From: Lithodes maja
Taxonomy: Eukaryota > Arthropoda > Malacostraca > Decapoda > Lithodidae
NCBI GenBank assembly: GCA_037953745.1
Contig: JBAKBP010003208.1
Coordinates: forward strand, 94,146 to 158,145
Length of the DNA: 64,000 nucleotides
Direction of reading: 5' to 3'
Made by a program: the position numbers and the translations under genes. Positions within the stretch are counted from its first letter, which is position 1, and every line of letters starts with the position of its first letter. The notes beneath the pieces are model-generated. The model was not told the DNA's origin, ran no database searches, and saw nothing but the letters and a program-made list of their open reading frames with translations. Of the stretch, positions 51,901-61,254 are shown in pieces.

Positions 51901-52803
51901 AAGGTTTTTACTAACTGGTAAGCTTTGGTCGTTAAAAATAAAAGGGAAAACTTCTGCTTCCATAATCTTGGTACCACTTTTAATACTAAGTATGTTATCT
52001 GAGTAATTGAGAATTAAAGTTTCAAAATATTCATTCTTGCTCTCATGAAGGGCTGGAGTGGTTATAAGACCCTTTATGGAGGTAGTGTCTGGAAGAGTGA
52101 TGATGCTATATTTGTGATAATTAGCGGGTAATTGATTGACATAAGTTTCTACCTTCATAGATGATTTTGGTTGAATAGTTACATCATCTTGCAAAATTAC
52201 GTCAGCTGTAAGGGAATGGTCAGTTATCAGATCACCTATAGATACCTCAGTGTATTGATAGCTAGGAGTGGGGGCATCAGGGGGGGTTTTAGTGACCTCT
52301 TGAGTGACCGAAAAGGGGCTGGATTTTACGGTAGTTTTGAAACTGAATTTTCTTTTGGGTCTAGGTTTAGTGTGATCGAATGCCTGTTTTGGGTGGTTGG
52401 TGGTACTTTTGACAGAGGATTCACTACTGCGTGTGCATTCGATGGTGTCGCCTTTTAAACCACCGATCATAACTTGGTCCATGTGGGTGAAAATTATGAT
52501 TTTGAGCATATTCATACTAACAAACCCTAGGAGCAAGTCGGCATTTATGGGGAGTTTGTTAATGACATAGAATGGCAGGGGTGTTGCTAATTCTTCGGTG
52601 ATCTTGATAGGTAGATAAACCTTAGATAATGCCTCTAATGGGTTGTCACTGACTGATTTTATATTGACATCAGGGTAAGATTGACTGAATTGATTATTAG
52701 AATTTATAAGATTAAATTTGTTGAGACTTATAAGATTCACTGGGGAGCCTGTGTCTAAAAAGAGATTTAGATTATGCTCTTCGCATTTAGCGGGTAAAAG
52801 CAA
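48982..52803 (-). CDS. pol: Gypsy pol: protease, RT, RNase H, integrase
   Basis: This open frame of 1273 codons, counted from a TTG, has no ATG at its start. The frame continues further upstream into gag in the -1 register, so it is probably made by -1 frameshifting as Gag-Pol. Visible domains: aspartic protease DTG (17-19); RT with LPQGLKTSP (495-503) and catalytic YIDD (525-528); RNase H with HTDAS (D673) and ADALSR (D784); integrase with an HHCC zinc region (about 870-916) and DDE residues D945, D1004 (SDNGGEF) and E1040. A chromodomain is not seen, but an EGPYRV (GPY-type) module lies near the C terminus. No stops or frameshifts were noted and all catalytic residues are present, so the enzyme looks functional. 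Confidence 0.9.
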   Translation of the reverse strand: MLLPAKCEEHNLNLFLDTGSPVNLISLNKFNLINSNNQFSQSYPDVNIKSVSDNPLEALSKVYLPIKITEELATPLPFYVINKLPINADLLLGFVSMNMLKIIIFTHMDQVMIGGLKGDTIECTRSSESSVKSTTNHPKQAFDHTKPRPKRKFSFKTTVKSSPFSVTQEVTKTPPDAPTPSYQYTEVSIGDLITDHSLTADVILQDDVTIQPKSSMKVETYVNQLPANYHKYSIITLPDTTSIKGLITTPALHESKNEYFETLILNYSDNILSIKSGTKIMEAEVFPFIFNDQSLPVSKNLVINAAISKDESETRSQIKSLINDLDFEDYTENLVSLLCTYKEAVMLHNEDLGFCDVLQHKIILRNSETNPIYCPSYRLAHAQREQVESQVKAMLDQQVVSPSSSRWRSPIFLVPKRNPNEWRLVVDFRKLNDAIIEEKFYMPSINEVMSNLNSKNKIFSTIDLGSGFHQIKLDDDSRKYTAFSTPSGTYEFNRLPQGLKTSPAFFQRLMCHILAGHLGKDIQIYIDDIIIMSPDIESHLESLRQIFQKLKDAGLKVKLKKCKFLKRSVEFLGHELSADGIRTKTDITKAIHEFPQPENVTQLRQFLGLAGYYRSFISKFSEKASPLFKLLKKDAEFDWKESEQTSFDELKHHLCNPPCLSYPDYTQPFIIHTDASYSGIGACLMQKDSRDKFQPLAFASRTLKPAEKNYCVTDIEGAGLIWALQTFKDKILNYDIEVWTDHKPLVDLFDNSNMSGRRARWKYILQSFNPRILYIKGHKNVVADALSRNPVLCAHLNTMTLANEDMSTAQRGDPKLCEIILALENNETNQHLEDYTLIDNTLFRNQLIKGKHQLERNILQLVVPNNKVEEILPHLHGSKFVGHPGKERAMLIAQKQFYWKSMKSDIDNHIDACENCARINPKLTPQANIKTYPVPEKPFQLIAIDLLKIVKTNSGMNYLLVASDHFSRYSILSPIPDKEANTIVKTLVNNVICKYPSPKFILSDNGGEFVNETMSKMCDEYGIEHIRVAPYSPQSNGLVERANRKILHELKNICLDRDHEIWDEFIPFVECTMNSLPNISTGESPHFIVFGEDKHLPHMLNEQIKPIYTQDFITHHINTFKRIHKQVMNKLTLTKEQMIKSNHKSNKQQKLKPGDIVFSRIHDRADKLDPLFEGPYRVISIRHNIAVIRHLEKGKESRSSINHLKLVHRNLNCVQENMDKDIIPINQSPDEILQAPTHDYNLRTRSVNNVLVDYTSITQLLFQNNIKPYIFYS

Positions 52804-52910
52804 GGAAGATTTATCAAGACAACCTATTTCGACAGATTTGAGGGGTCGAGTTTGGGTGGCATTGTTGGTCCGCCCAGCACAGTTTGGAGGTATAGTACCG
52901 TGCTGGGCGT

Positions 52911-54734
52911 CTATTCTTCCCCCGAACTGGTTGATTTTGTCTTGACTGAAGCGGCCGTTTTGGTGTTTCCTGGTGTGGCCGTTTTGATGTTTCCTGGTGT
53001 GGCCGTTTTGGTGTTTCCCGGTGTGGCCGTCCTAGTCTTTTCCCTAAGAGCTTTCATGTGAGTGCAGAACTTGGTCCAATGACCCTTAGATTTGCATTTG
53101 CGGCAAAATGGTTCTTTATGTGATGCCATCTCCTGTTCCTCTCTTACCTTGATGAGGCATTCAGGAGTTATATGACCCTGGTTACCGCAATAATAACAGG
53201 TGACATTACTGTTAGAGATCGTTGGAGATTTGTGTGGGTTGTAGTTAGATTTGGAAGAAAGATAGGGTGTCTTGGGCGAGTAATAAGGTTTAGGTTTCTG
53301 TGAGTGGTCGAAAGGTTTTGAGTGAGCATTGTAGTGCTTGGCGTGATTGGGGGAGTTTGAGTGATTGTGAATTGCAGCTACAACACCTTGGGGTTTTGAG
53401 GGATTGGTCAGGAATTGGATTTTGTGGTCTAGACCATTCTCTTTACATTTGGCATGGACAGTTTGAGAGAAATCTACCAGTGTGTCGTTAGGGGTGAATG
53501 GAATAGATTGTATTAATCCCGTTATGGATTCAGGAAGGAGGTTTGATACCATCATGTAACCAACAAACTTGGCCACTTGTTTGATATTCATGTATTCCTC
53601 ACCGCCGTGCTTGAGTGTCCAGTCCTTATCCTTCAATTCATGTCTAAGTGATTTGGTCATGGTGGAAGCTGTGGCAACAATCCTATCGACTGGGGTATTT
53701 AGATATTTCTGGTGGTTCTTTAATTCATTAGCAATTCTGTGAGTAGCTGAGAATGTACCTGCCATCTGTATGCCATATCTTTGAATGAACATACTTTTCA
53801 GTTCCTCGTAAGAGCAGTTTTCAGTTTTGTCTGACTCTAGAAGGAGCTGAGCTGAGTTGGAATCACCTTTGAGTATTCTAGCTTTGAAAATCTGCACTTT
53901 GGTGTTATCATTTTGACCGGCACCTCTCATGGCAATTTCGCCGTCTACATCCTGTATGAAAGCATGAACAGAATAATTCTTGAGGGTGTTCCCAGAAAAT
54001 AACCTAGGGGCGTTCTGATGGATGATTTCAAGGATATTTGGTTGGTAAGGTGGTTGTTGAGGTTGGTAGGATATTTGATGGGGTTGGTAGGATGTTGATA
54101 AAGGATGTGTTGGGTATTGTTCCGCTTCTTGTTTGATAGTAGGAAATTGCTGGTGACTGTGTATGTTAGGAGGGAGACCCTGTTGTTGTTGAGGAGGTTG
54201 AAAGATATTGCTGTTGGCATACAACCTTGGTGTAGGGTCAGAGGGTTGAAAATCCCAAAATCCTTCAGAATGAGCTGTAGCACCAATCATAGGTGACACC
54301 ACAGGTCTGTCCCTGGGATTTGAACCATCATCCCAAGTAGTATTCCAGCTAGAAGCTGAATGCATAGGAGGGGCTGTGTTTTGTTTGTTTGAATAAGTGA
54401 TGTTGAAAGATGTATTTGAGTTCTGAGGTTGAGAAAATGATACACGTCTGTTATCATTAACTCTAGATGGCGGAGTAAATAAGTGTTCTGTGGCCTCCGA
54501 ATATTGTGTAAGTGGGGGTTGGATGTTGGTATTTTTGGAAATTTGTGAATGCGGAGGTTGATCAGGTGGAGGGAGGGTAGGTAAAGGTGGTGGTGGTGGT
54601 GATGGTGGTGTTGTTGTTGGTGTTTGACTGTGTGTGTCAATGGGTGAGTGTGTCGGTGGGTCATTTTGAGAATGTGATCTAGTAATCACACCTGCTGTAT
54701 ATGTGAACTCTAATGGTTGAGGCTTTGAAAACAT
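52911..54734 (-). CDS. gag: Gypsy gag polyprotein with two zinc knuckles
   Basis: The frame is 607 residues from an ATG at 54734. The N-terminal third is Pro/Ser/Gln/Asn-rich; a capsid-like helical middle follows. Two CCHC knuckles lie near the C terminus, CYYCGNQGHITPEC (513-526) and CRKCKSKGHWTKFC (544-557). The C terminus has three copies of a TATPGN-T/I-K octapeptide encoded by a 24-bp repeat. The stop at 52911 overlaps the pol frame. A GGGGGAA run just before the stop could be a slip site but is not a perfect heptamer. It packages the element RNA and forms the capsid. Confidence 0.9.
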   Translation of the reverse strand: MFSKPQPLEFTYTAGVITRSHSQNDPPTHSPIDTHSQTPTTTPPSPPPPPLPTLPPPDQPPHSQISKNTNIQPPLTQYSEATEHLFTPPSRVNDNRRVSFSQPQNSNTSFNITYSNKQNTAPPMHSASSWNTTWDDGSNPRDRPVVSPMIGATAHSEGFWDFQPSDPTPRLYANSNIFQPPQQQQGLPPNIHSHQQFPTIKQEAEQYPTHPLSTSYQPHQISYQPQQPPYQPNILEIIHQNAPRLFSGNTLKNYSVHAFIQDVDGEIAMRGAGQNDNTKVQIFKARILKGDSNSAQLLLESDKTENCSYEELKSMFIQRYGIQMAGTFSATHRIANELKNHQKYLNTPVDRIVATASTMTKSLRHELKDKDWTLKHGGEEYMNIKQVAKFVGYMMVSNLLPESITGLIQSIPFTPNDTLVDFSQTVHAKCKENGLDHKIQFLTNPSKPQGVVAAIHNHSNSPNHAKHYNAHSKPFDHSQKPKPYYSPKTPYLSSKSNYNPHKSPTISNSNVTCYYCGNQGHITPECLIKVREEQEMASHKEPFCRKCKSKGHWTKFCTHMKALREKTRTATPGNTKTATPGNIKTATPGNTKTAASVKTKSTSSGEE

Positions 54735-55154
54735 GATAACTTAATCCTCTTAAACAATGCACTTTTAAGTAAAGTTAAGCACTCACATGATTCCTCTTAG
54801 AGAACGTTGTGTCAGTGTTGATCAGTTGGTCGTACGACAGGCAGGGGCGTTGTGTGTGTGTACGGATGTACACACGTAGCGGCTAGTTGGAGGCGTTGTG
54901 ACTGTGTGTGTACCATGGACGTACGCACACGCTTGCAGCTTGGCAGAATGGCTAGCAGGCTGTATGGTTGTCAGGCTGGCAGGCTGTAAGGCTTTTGGAG
55001 AAACTGCAAGGCTGGTAGGCAGGGTTTGAAGTACAGCAATTATCCTCACATGAAATGTAAGGTATAATTAGGGATTTGTAATGTTGATAATTGTAGAGGG
55101 GTAGATTGGGGAAAAACTTAAGTATAGCCTTAATACGCTATTGCAAGGTCGCCA
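54735..55154 (-). other. Gypsy leader with primer-binding site
   Basis: Immediately after the 5' LTR the minus strand reads TGGCGACCTTGCAATAGCG (55154 downward). The leading TGG and zero spacing identify the tRNA primer-binding site. The TGGCGACC start is like that of Drosophila mdg1/412-type elements, which use tRNA-Arg; the tRNA here is not verified. The leader contains imperfect GTGTGTAC palindromes near 54850-54930. Confidence 0.65.
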
Positions 55155-55749
55155 TATAATATGTTAAGTATATAGGGGATTATAGGTAATAACACAACAC
55201 ATTAATTATTGGATAAGTGATAATAAGTATAAACGTACAGGTATATAAGTACAGATATATGATAAGGCTTGTAATAAAAGCCTGAGGAGCAAGGTGATAT
55301 ATGACTTGTGTGGTCTAATATATCTAGGGGATATAGGAGCTTGGCTATAGAGGATGAGTCTGAGTCTAGAGTCTAGAGGGAGTAAAGAGCTCTGACTCTC
55401 TCTGGCTGAGGTCTGTTGAAGTCTAACTGAAGATGCCTGAGTAAGAAGGCATCGACTGGGTTCAAGGATGCTGAAGCAACACAGCATCAACTCAGCATTC
55501 TGGTATGACGTAGGACCGGATAAATACGTTATACAGTTTACATTTACAGAGGAAATGGGTGTTGATTTAAGTGGAAGTATCAATATATATATTATATGTT
55601 AAAGAGATAGATAAAGTTATAGGGAGTTCAATAAATGAAGAATGTTTAATAAGAATGTTAAGAGTTTAGAAGTTACAGGGATAAAGGCATAAAAGCAGTG
55701 AGATATATGTATAGCAATATATATGCAGGGCTTATAATGTCATACTACA
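55155..55749 (-). repeat. 5' LTR of the Gypsy element (595 bp)
   Basis: Same length and, on reading, same sequence as 46654-47248. Confidence 0.85.
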
Positions 55750-55753
55750 GAAC

Positions 55754-57429
55754 AATCTTCGGGGGGTTCGCCTCTCTCGGATCGATTTTCGGCTCTGCAG
55801 GGGTGGGTTGTGTCACACTTCGACGCGCGATTGGAGGCGATGCAGGAATCCCTCTTGTCGCGCTTCTTGGCGGTGACACAACCTCAGCGCCTCACCCAAC
55901 CTGCCCCTGCTTTGGTCCCCCTCCCCTCTGCGGTGGACCACATTCCCTCTCGCCCTGCTTCCCCTCCTGCCCGGTCGTCGGATAGCACTGCTCCTGCCCT
56001 GGCTCAGGTGGTTCCCCCTGCTGTCTCCCATGCGGGGGTCCTCCGTCTGCTAGGGCAGGGTCCGCGCTTGCCCCCCATCCAGAAGGCCAAGGTCCCGTCG
56101 AGGACTATGCCTCTCCTCTATGGCTCCTTGGCTGTTTGGAAGGGGGTGCAGGCCTCCCACCCGGAGCGTGCTACCGATTTACCGTCCGGTGAGAGGGCCC
56201 TACCTTTGGGCTGGTCGGTCCAGCTAAATGATAAAATGCAGTTTAGGGCGTTCAGGGTGGATGGTCAGGTGGCCGACGTGGAGGTTCGGGCTTACCCGAC
56301 GAGGACTGACCTTCAGTACTTTTCGGTTAAGCCCAAGCCCCCGTCTGCTCCTCGTACTAAGCTCTGGTCAGACTTCAGCCGCCAGGACATCCTTCAAGAT
56401 GTTCAGTCCCTCGCTGTTTTGACGGGACTGTCCTCCTATGGGACAGGTTTGAGCGACGACGGTAAGCCTGGCTTAGCCGTCGTCCTTGATAATCCTCTCC
56501 CATTGGAGGCCTGGTTTGCTGAGGCCTTAGAGTTTGCTACCCGTTCCGTCGACAGATCGTCTTCAGTCCCTCCCCCAGAGTCGTCACTGCTTTTGCCTCC
56601 TCTTGTGTCTGTCGCCGGATTGGATGGCAAGTTCTGGTCCTGGATTAGCGCTCCCAAACTTGAAATTTGTGCTATTGCTAACCCGTTCTTTTCCCACCCA
56701 GATAAGTCCTCTGTCGACAGGGATTTTACCTTGCGACAGAGGGTGGCGAACTTATTTTCTTGTTTTTTAGGTTCCCTCCAGACCTCTGTTCACCACCTGC
56801 GACTTATCGAGGCGACTGCACCTGGCGATCTTCGCGAGGGTTTGGACCACGTTAGGCGGATCCACCTTCAGCTCGCGGTGTCTTTGGTTCCCGAGCTGAA
56901 GGCGGTTTTGTGCGAGGCTACTCGACAACGCCAAACGGTAAGGTCCTCGTTCTGCCGGAAGGCCCCTTTGGATATTCGTCAGGGTTTGTTGTACTCTGAG
57001 TTATATACATCGGGGCTGTTCGCGCAGGATGCTTGGGAACGCTACGCTTCTCTGTCAGCGGACCCTGCTTACGACACGCAAAGACGCGCTGTGTCGCGAC
57101 CAGGGTCTTCGCAGTCCCGTCCTTCTGCCGGTCCTCCTCGGAGTGCTGGTGCCGCTGCTGCTGCCAAGAAAGGGCGCAGGAAAGGGAAGTTGCCGGCTAG
57201 AGCGTCGGTTCCGCCTCGCACTTCTGCTCCTGCTCCCTTTCATCCCCGCCGAGAAGGGGCTGGCCAGCCTTCCACTTCCGGCCGCACTTCGACGGGGTCC
57301 GACGCACGACGGACAGGGGATGGGGTGTCCCGCCCTTTTCGGCGAGGTGGGGGGGGTAGAGGTGGTCAACGAGGGTCTTATGACCGCAAGGACCGTACCG
57401 GGGGACCCTCCACGTCAAAAAATGTGTAG
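55754..57429 (+). pseudogene. DIRS ORF1 (gag-like), second part
   Basis: The frame continues from 46653 and runs about 558 codons to the TAG at 57427-57429. It starts with a helical segment (about 55805-55870), then a Pro-rich linker and a better-conserved region with regular hydrophobic spacing (about 56100-57050). It ends in a basic Gly/Arg/Ser-rich tail. The same region in copy 1 is adenine-depleted. No catalytic motif is seen, which fits a capsid-like role. It is intact except for the Gypsy insertion. Confidence 0.65.
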
Positions 57430-57647
57430 GTTCTCCGGGTCGGTCTCCTCCTTGTTCTCCTTCTCGCCTCGCCGACCGGGTCGCTCACCTCATCTCGGGG
57501 GCTCCCACAGGTTGTTTTCGCCCTTGCGCCCTTCGATGGCCGCGAGGGACGTGGGGGCGAAAGATTGCACGGAGGGGTCTAACCTGGAGATGGAAGTCCA
57601 GACCCCCACTCAGCTCTTGTCAACGAAGCCGGCCTGTCTCTTCGGAG

Positions 57648-59372
57648 GTGGCCGCCGTGATTACATCCATGCACGAGCAGGGAATCGTCAAGGAGGTGAA
57701 AGCCGGTCACCCGGTTTTCCTCTCCCGTGTATTTCTGGTACCGAAGAAGGACTGCGACGCGATGCGACCGGTGGTGGATCTGTCGGCCCTCAACGGGCAC
57801 ATCGTGAACACGCGATTTCGGATGCTAACGGTGCACCAGGTACGACTGGCCCTGCGGCCTCTGTCGTGGGTAGTGTCGCTGGACCTCAAGGATGCGTATT
57901 GGCACGTCCCTATACATCCTCGTTTCCAGCGATTCTTGGCCGTTCGGACTTCCGATCGCGTGTTCATGTTCGACAGGCTTCCCTTCGGTCTCAACATCGC
58001 GCCGCGGATCTTCTCGAAACTGGTGAAGCAGGCTCTGGATCCTCTCCTCAGGGGCGGCCTCCAGATCCTGTTTTACTTGGACGATTGGTTGATAGTTTCA
58101 GACACCCTAGAACACTGCGTTCGCGACACCCTCACGGTAGTTCGACACATCACACAGTTAGGGTTCAACATAAACATTCCCAAGTCCCGCCTGACCCCGT
58201 CGCGTGTCGTGACGTGGGTAGGTCTCGAATGGGATCTGACAAACGCTACGGTTACCCAGAGTCAGCCAAACGCGGTGAAACTTCGCAGGAAGGTCTTCGC
58301 CGTGTTGCACTCGGTCTCCCTCACGAGGAGGATCTGGGACTCGTTAGTGGGTTCCCTCAATTGGGCTGCTCTGACCATTCCCTTAGGGAGGCTCAGGCTG
58401 CGCCGCCTAATCCTCATGGGCAACAGGGTGTTTCCGTTGGTCCCTATGGATCGGCTCATGCCGATCCCGCGTTCCATTCACAGACACTTAGGCCACTGGG
58501 TTGCTCGGGGCACGCTCTCTGCGGCTGTGCCCTGGACCGCCCCCCCGCCGACGATCTGGGTGGATACAGATGCGTCGAGCGAGGTGGGGTGGGGTTACCA
58601 ATCCAACCTGGGACATCAACAACACGGCAGATGGGTGGGACACACACACCTACACATCAATGCCCTCGAACTCTTGGTTCCCTTGTTCTTCCTGCGGGAC
58701 CACGCGCTGGCCCTTCGGGGCCTGTCGGTGGCCTTCAGGATGGACAATCAGACAGCTGTCCACTGTATCCAAAAGCAGGGGTCCTCCAGGTCTTTGACTC
58801 TGTTGGGGATCTCCGAGAAGTTGTTCTTCCTCGCGAACCGACACAACATCTCCCTGCACGCCTCCTACCTGCCCGGGTCTGCCAACCTGTGGGCGGACGC
58901 CCTGTCGCGAGGACAGGGCGTTCTTGTAGAATGGGCGATGAAACAGACTGTATTCGACGACCTCGCGGCTTCCTGGGGTGTTCCGGAGGTCGACTTGTTC
59001 GCATCGAAGGAGACGCGCAAGTTGCCTCGATACCTATCCCTCCGGACTCGTACTCCGGAGGGGGGTCCGGACGCTTTCATGGAAGACTGGAGCAGGTGGC
59101 AGTCGATATACATATTTCCGCCACCAGACGCACTGTTGATGTGCAAAGTCCTCGCGAGGCTGCGGCTGTACCGCGGCAGAGTCTGGCTCATAGCGCCTCT
59201 GTGGCCGGCCCAGGCTTGGTACTCCCAGTTGAAGCGGTGGTGCCCGAGTCCGGTCCCTCTCCCTCTCTCACACTTCCACTTGAGCCAGGTTGGCGACCTA
59301 CGGACCTCGTTGGCCTTCGCATCGTGGATGTTCGTGAGGCACGGTGGCTCCCGGTCCACGGACGGGACCTGA
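57648..59372 (+). CDS. DIRS reverse transcriptase-RNase H (with methyltransferase-like C-terminal region)
   Basis: The frame is open upstream of 57648, and the true start was not settled. RT blocks include MRPVVDLSALN, SLDLKDAYWHVPIH and LPFGLNIAPRIF, then the catalytic YLDD (58074-58085). RNase H follows with WVDTDASSEVGWG, INALELL, MDNQTAV and WADALSRG. The last part contains VDLFASKE, YIFPPPDALL and APLWPAQAWY, the block found after RNase H in DIRS elements and compared to Dam-type methyltransferases. The style is that of DIRS1 rather than Gypsy. The frame overlaps the recombinase frame at its 3' end. No stop or frameshift was noted in the domains. Confidence 0.85.
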   Translation: MAAVITSMHEQGIVKEVKAGHPVFLSRVFLVPKKDCDAMRPVVDLSALNGHIVNTRFRMLTVHQVRLALRPLSWVVSLDLKDAYWHVPIHPRFQRFLAVRTSDRVFMFDRLPFGLNIAPRIFSKLVKQALDPLLRGGLQILFYLDDWLIVSDTLEHCVRDTLTVVRHITQLGFNINIPKSRLTPSRVVTWVGLEWDLTNATVTQSQPNAVKLRRKVFAVLHSVSLTRRIWDSLVGSLNWAALTIPLGRLRLRRLILMGNRVFPLVPMDRLMPIPRSIHRHLGHWVARGTLSAAVPWTAPPPTIWVDTDASSEVGWGYQSNLGHQQHGRWVGHTHLHINALELLVPLFFLRDHALALRGLSVAFRMDNQTAVHCIQKQGSSRSLTLLGISEKLFFLANRHNISLHASYLPGSANLWADALSRGQGVLVEWAMKQTVFDDLAASWGVPEVDLFASKETRKLPRYLSLRTRTPEGGPDAFMEDWSRWQSIYIFPPPDALLMCKVLARLRLYRGRVWLIAPLWPAQAWYSQLKRWCPSPVPLPLSHFHLSQVGDLRTSLAFASWMFVRHGGSRSTDGT

Positions 59373-60270
59373 CTGACTTCCTGAAGCGTTCATGGACGAC
59401 TTCGACTTGGGGGACTTACGAGTCCCACTGGAAGTCTTTTACTAGGTGGATACAGGACACTCGCCAGACTGTTAGCTCTCCTTCCCTCGTCCTACACTAC
59501 TTGTTTCACCTCTTCCGTACACGTCGCTTTCAGGTCAACACTATACGTAACCACTTGTCTGCCATCCGGGAGGTCTTTGAGTCCGTCACTGGGCTGGTCG
59601 TTCCTCCGAAGGAGCTGGATTCCTTCATGAAGGCTGCCTTCCGGGAACGACCCCCTCCGCGCCAGATCCCTCCTCAGTGGGATCTGGGGCGTGCTCTGGA
59701 CCTTCTGGCTTCACACACATATACACGGGACACTACACCGGTTCAGTTGCTGGAGCGTACTCTCTTCCTTGTCGCTCTGGCCACTGGGGATAGGGTGTCT
59801 GAACTAGCTGCCATGTCACGGTCCCAGGAATGCATGCGATTCTCCCCGTCGTTGAATGTCGTCACGTTGGCCCCCTCCCCTCATTTTGTTGCCAAGAATG
59901 AGAGAGAGACCCACGTTTTCAAGCCTTTCACCATCCAGGCTTTGAAACGTGGGCATACTCACCATGTGTTGTGCCCGGTGCAGGCCTTGCACTCTTATGT
60001 TGAGTCTGTGGCTCCGTCTTCGGGGACTGCTGTGTGGGTGTCTCCTCGGACTGGTGGGAGGCTTTCGAAGGTACAGATAGGACGCCACATTTGTCGGTTC
60101 GTGCCAGTAACCCTGCTTGTCGGGGTTCCTGCGCACGATGTGCGGTCTTTGCTGCCTCCTTACGGTTCCTGCAGCCTCGTTCGTTGCCTGACGTCGCCTC
60201 GGCAGGTTTGTGGTCGTCTATCAATACCTTCATCTCCTCCTATCCTCTCCATGTCCATTGTTAGACCCCT
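59369..60270 (+). pseudogene. DIRS tyrosine recombinase, one-base frameshift
   Basis: The frame differs from the RT frame and overlaps its end. It opens with an N-terminal helical domain (LTDFLKRSW, HWKSFTRWIQ) and then the catalytic domain: Arg of ATGDRVSEL (59792-59794) and H-x-x-R of AHDVRS (60134-60145). Just after that a base is missing relative to copy 1 (CGGTCTTTG against AGGTCCTTTG). The rest, with a W-x(6)-F-x(3)-Y pattern containing the probable catalytic Tyr (about 60238-60243), is in the next frame. Tyrosine recombinases replace integrase in DIRS elements. The missing base may be a sequencing error, since similar losses cluster downstream. Confidence 0.75.
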
Positions 60271-60739
60271 CGGCCTGTGATAGCTCTCGGGCGTCGTGTT
60301 TCCTAGAGCTCTTGCGAGGTTGCCTGGTCCTCCCCCCTTGTCACTCTTTCTTTTACTTTGTTTTCTTTGCAAAAGGGGGGGGGGGGGAGTACGGGTTTGC
60401 AACACTGGATTACAAGTTTGGGATTATGTTATATGTATACAGTACATAAGTGTTTTTGCCTCCTGAAAATGGTGTTTTCAGTTTGTGTTCCTTGTTTTTT
60501 GTTCAATTGGGAAGAAAAGGGATTTATGTACAGTGCTTTTGGTTTAAGACAAGTCTATGATTTTGCATTAATATGAATGACGGGCACGTGTTAAACTGCC
60601 TCTTTTTAGCTACTCCTCAGTTTTTCACGCTTTATTAAACTCTCTTGTTTACCTTGTGTTTCTTTGTCATTCATACTTTGTCTTATGCATTGGTTTTTTT
60701 GGTATGTTGGGCTTGGATGTCCTCCTCCTATTGTATGCA
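60270..60739 (+). other. DIRS copy 2 3' UTR
   Basis: Contains a poly-G run near 60376-60388 and AT-rich sequence matching copy 1. No gene. Confidence 0.6.
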
Positions 60740-60847
60740 GCCTTGACTTGGATTTGCCAAGACTATAACAAATTGCGAGGTTTGACGTACTCCCAACCTA
60801 CCAAATAGGAAAACCTACTATTGGTAGTAGTCTTGGAAAATCCACGT
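60740..60847. repeat. internal complementary region of DIRS copy 2
   Basis: Reverse complements of the left and right termini, joined head to head as in copy 1, but with about five single-base deletions. Confidence 0.85.
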
Positions 60848-60911
60848 ACATAATACCCTCCCTCACTCCGGACCCCTGCCCCATTCCGCGTATCTTCTGC
60901 TGGCGTGAGAT

Positions 60912-61253
60912 GTATAACAAGAGAGGGTCGCTTATGCGCACGTTCGACAGGGATCGGCGCATGACGGTGTCTGGTATGGGCCTTGAGCGGTAACTAAGGT
61001 AAACCCCTTTTCTCTCTTCTATGCTTTTTCACCTTCGGTGGTAGTTTGGTTAATGTACAACGTCTCCTAGAGCAAGATACAGGAGTAGACTCTAGACTTT
61101 CTTTTTTAACCGCGGTTGGAATGACGACATAGCAGTCAAAATAGACAAGTCGTCAATTGCAATTAGGTTAATAGCCTTGACGTTGGATTTTCCAAGACTA
61201 CTACCAAATAGTAGGTTTTCCTATTTGGTAGTTGGGAGGTACGTCAACCTCCC
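60912..61253. repeat. right inverted terminal repeat of DIRS copy 2
   Basis: Inverted partner of 43738-44040 with the extra terminal segment seen in copy 1. Several single-base losses against copy 1. Confidence 0.85.
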
Positions 61254-61254
61254 A

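Larger units (their letters stand above)
46654..55749 (-). mobile_element. Gypsy/errantivirus-like LTR retrotransposon with env-like gene
   Basis: This full-length element lies on the minus strand: two 595-bp LTRs that I cannot distinguish by eye, a primer-binding site next to the 5' LTR, gag, pol in the -1 frame, and an env-like gene between pol and the 3' LTR. A 4-bp GAAC duplication flanks it. Identical LTRs mean recent insertion. The gene order and the basic-site-containing env resemble insect errantiviruses, the env-bearing branch of Metaviridae. Gag and pol are open throughout, while env is frameshifted. Confidence 0.9.
43738..61253 (+). mobile_element. DIRS1-like retrotransposon, copy 2, split by a Gypsy element
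   Basis: This copy has left and right inverted terminal repeats (43738-44040 and 60912-61253), an internal complementary region (60740-60847), a leader, ORF1, an RT-RNase H frame and a tyrosine recombinase. ORF1 is interrupted by a 9.1-kb Gypsy element. Without that insert the element is about 8.4 kb, close to copy 1. The coding region keeps intact RT and RNase H motifs and normal adenine content, so it represents the less mutated state. Single-base deletions cluster in its last 800 bp, and one breaks the recombinase. Confidence 0.9.

Noticed and set aside
52905..52935. Canonical slippery heptamer for the gag-pol frameshift
   Set aside because: GGGGGAA next to the gag stop does not satisfy the X-XXY-YYZ rule. 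The -1 overlap is certain, but the slip site is not identified.
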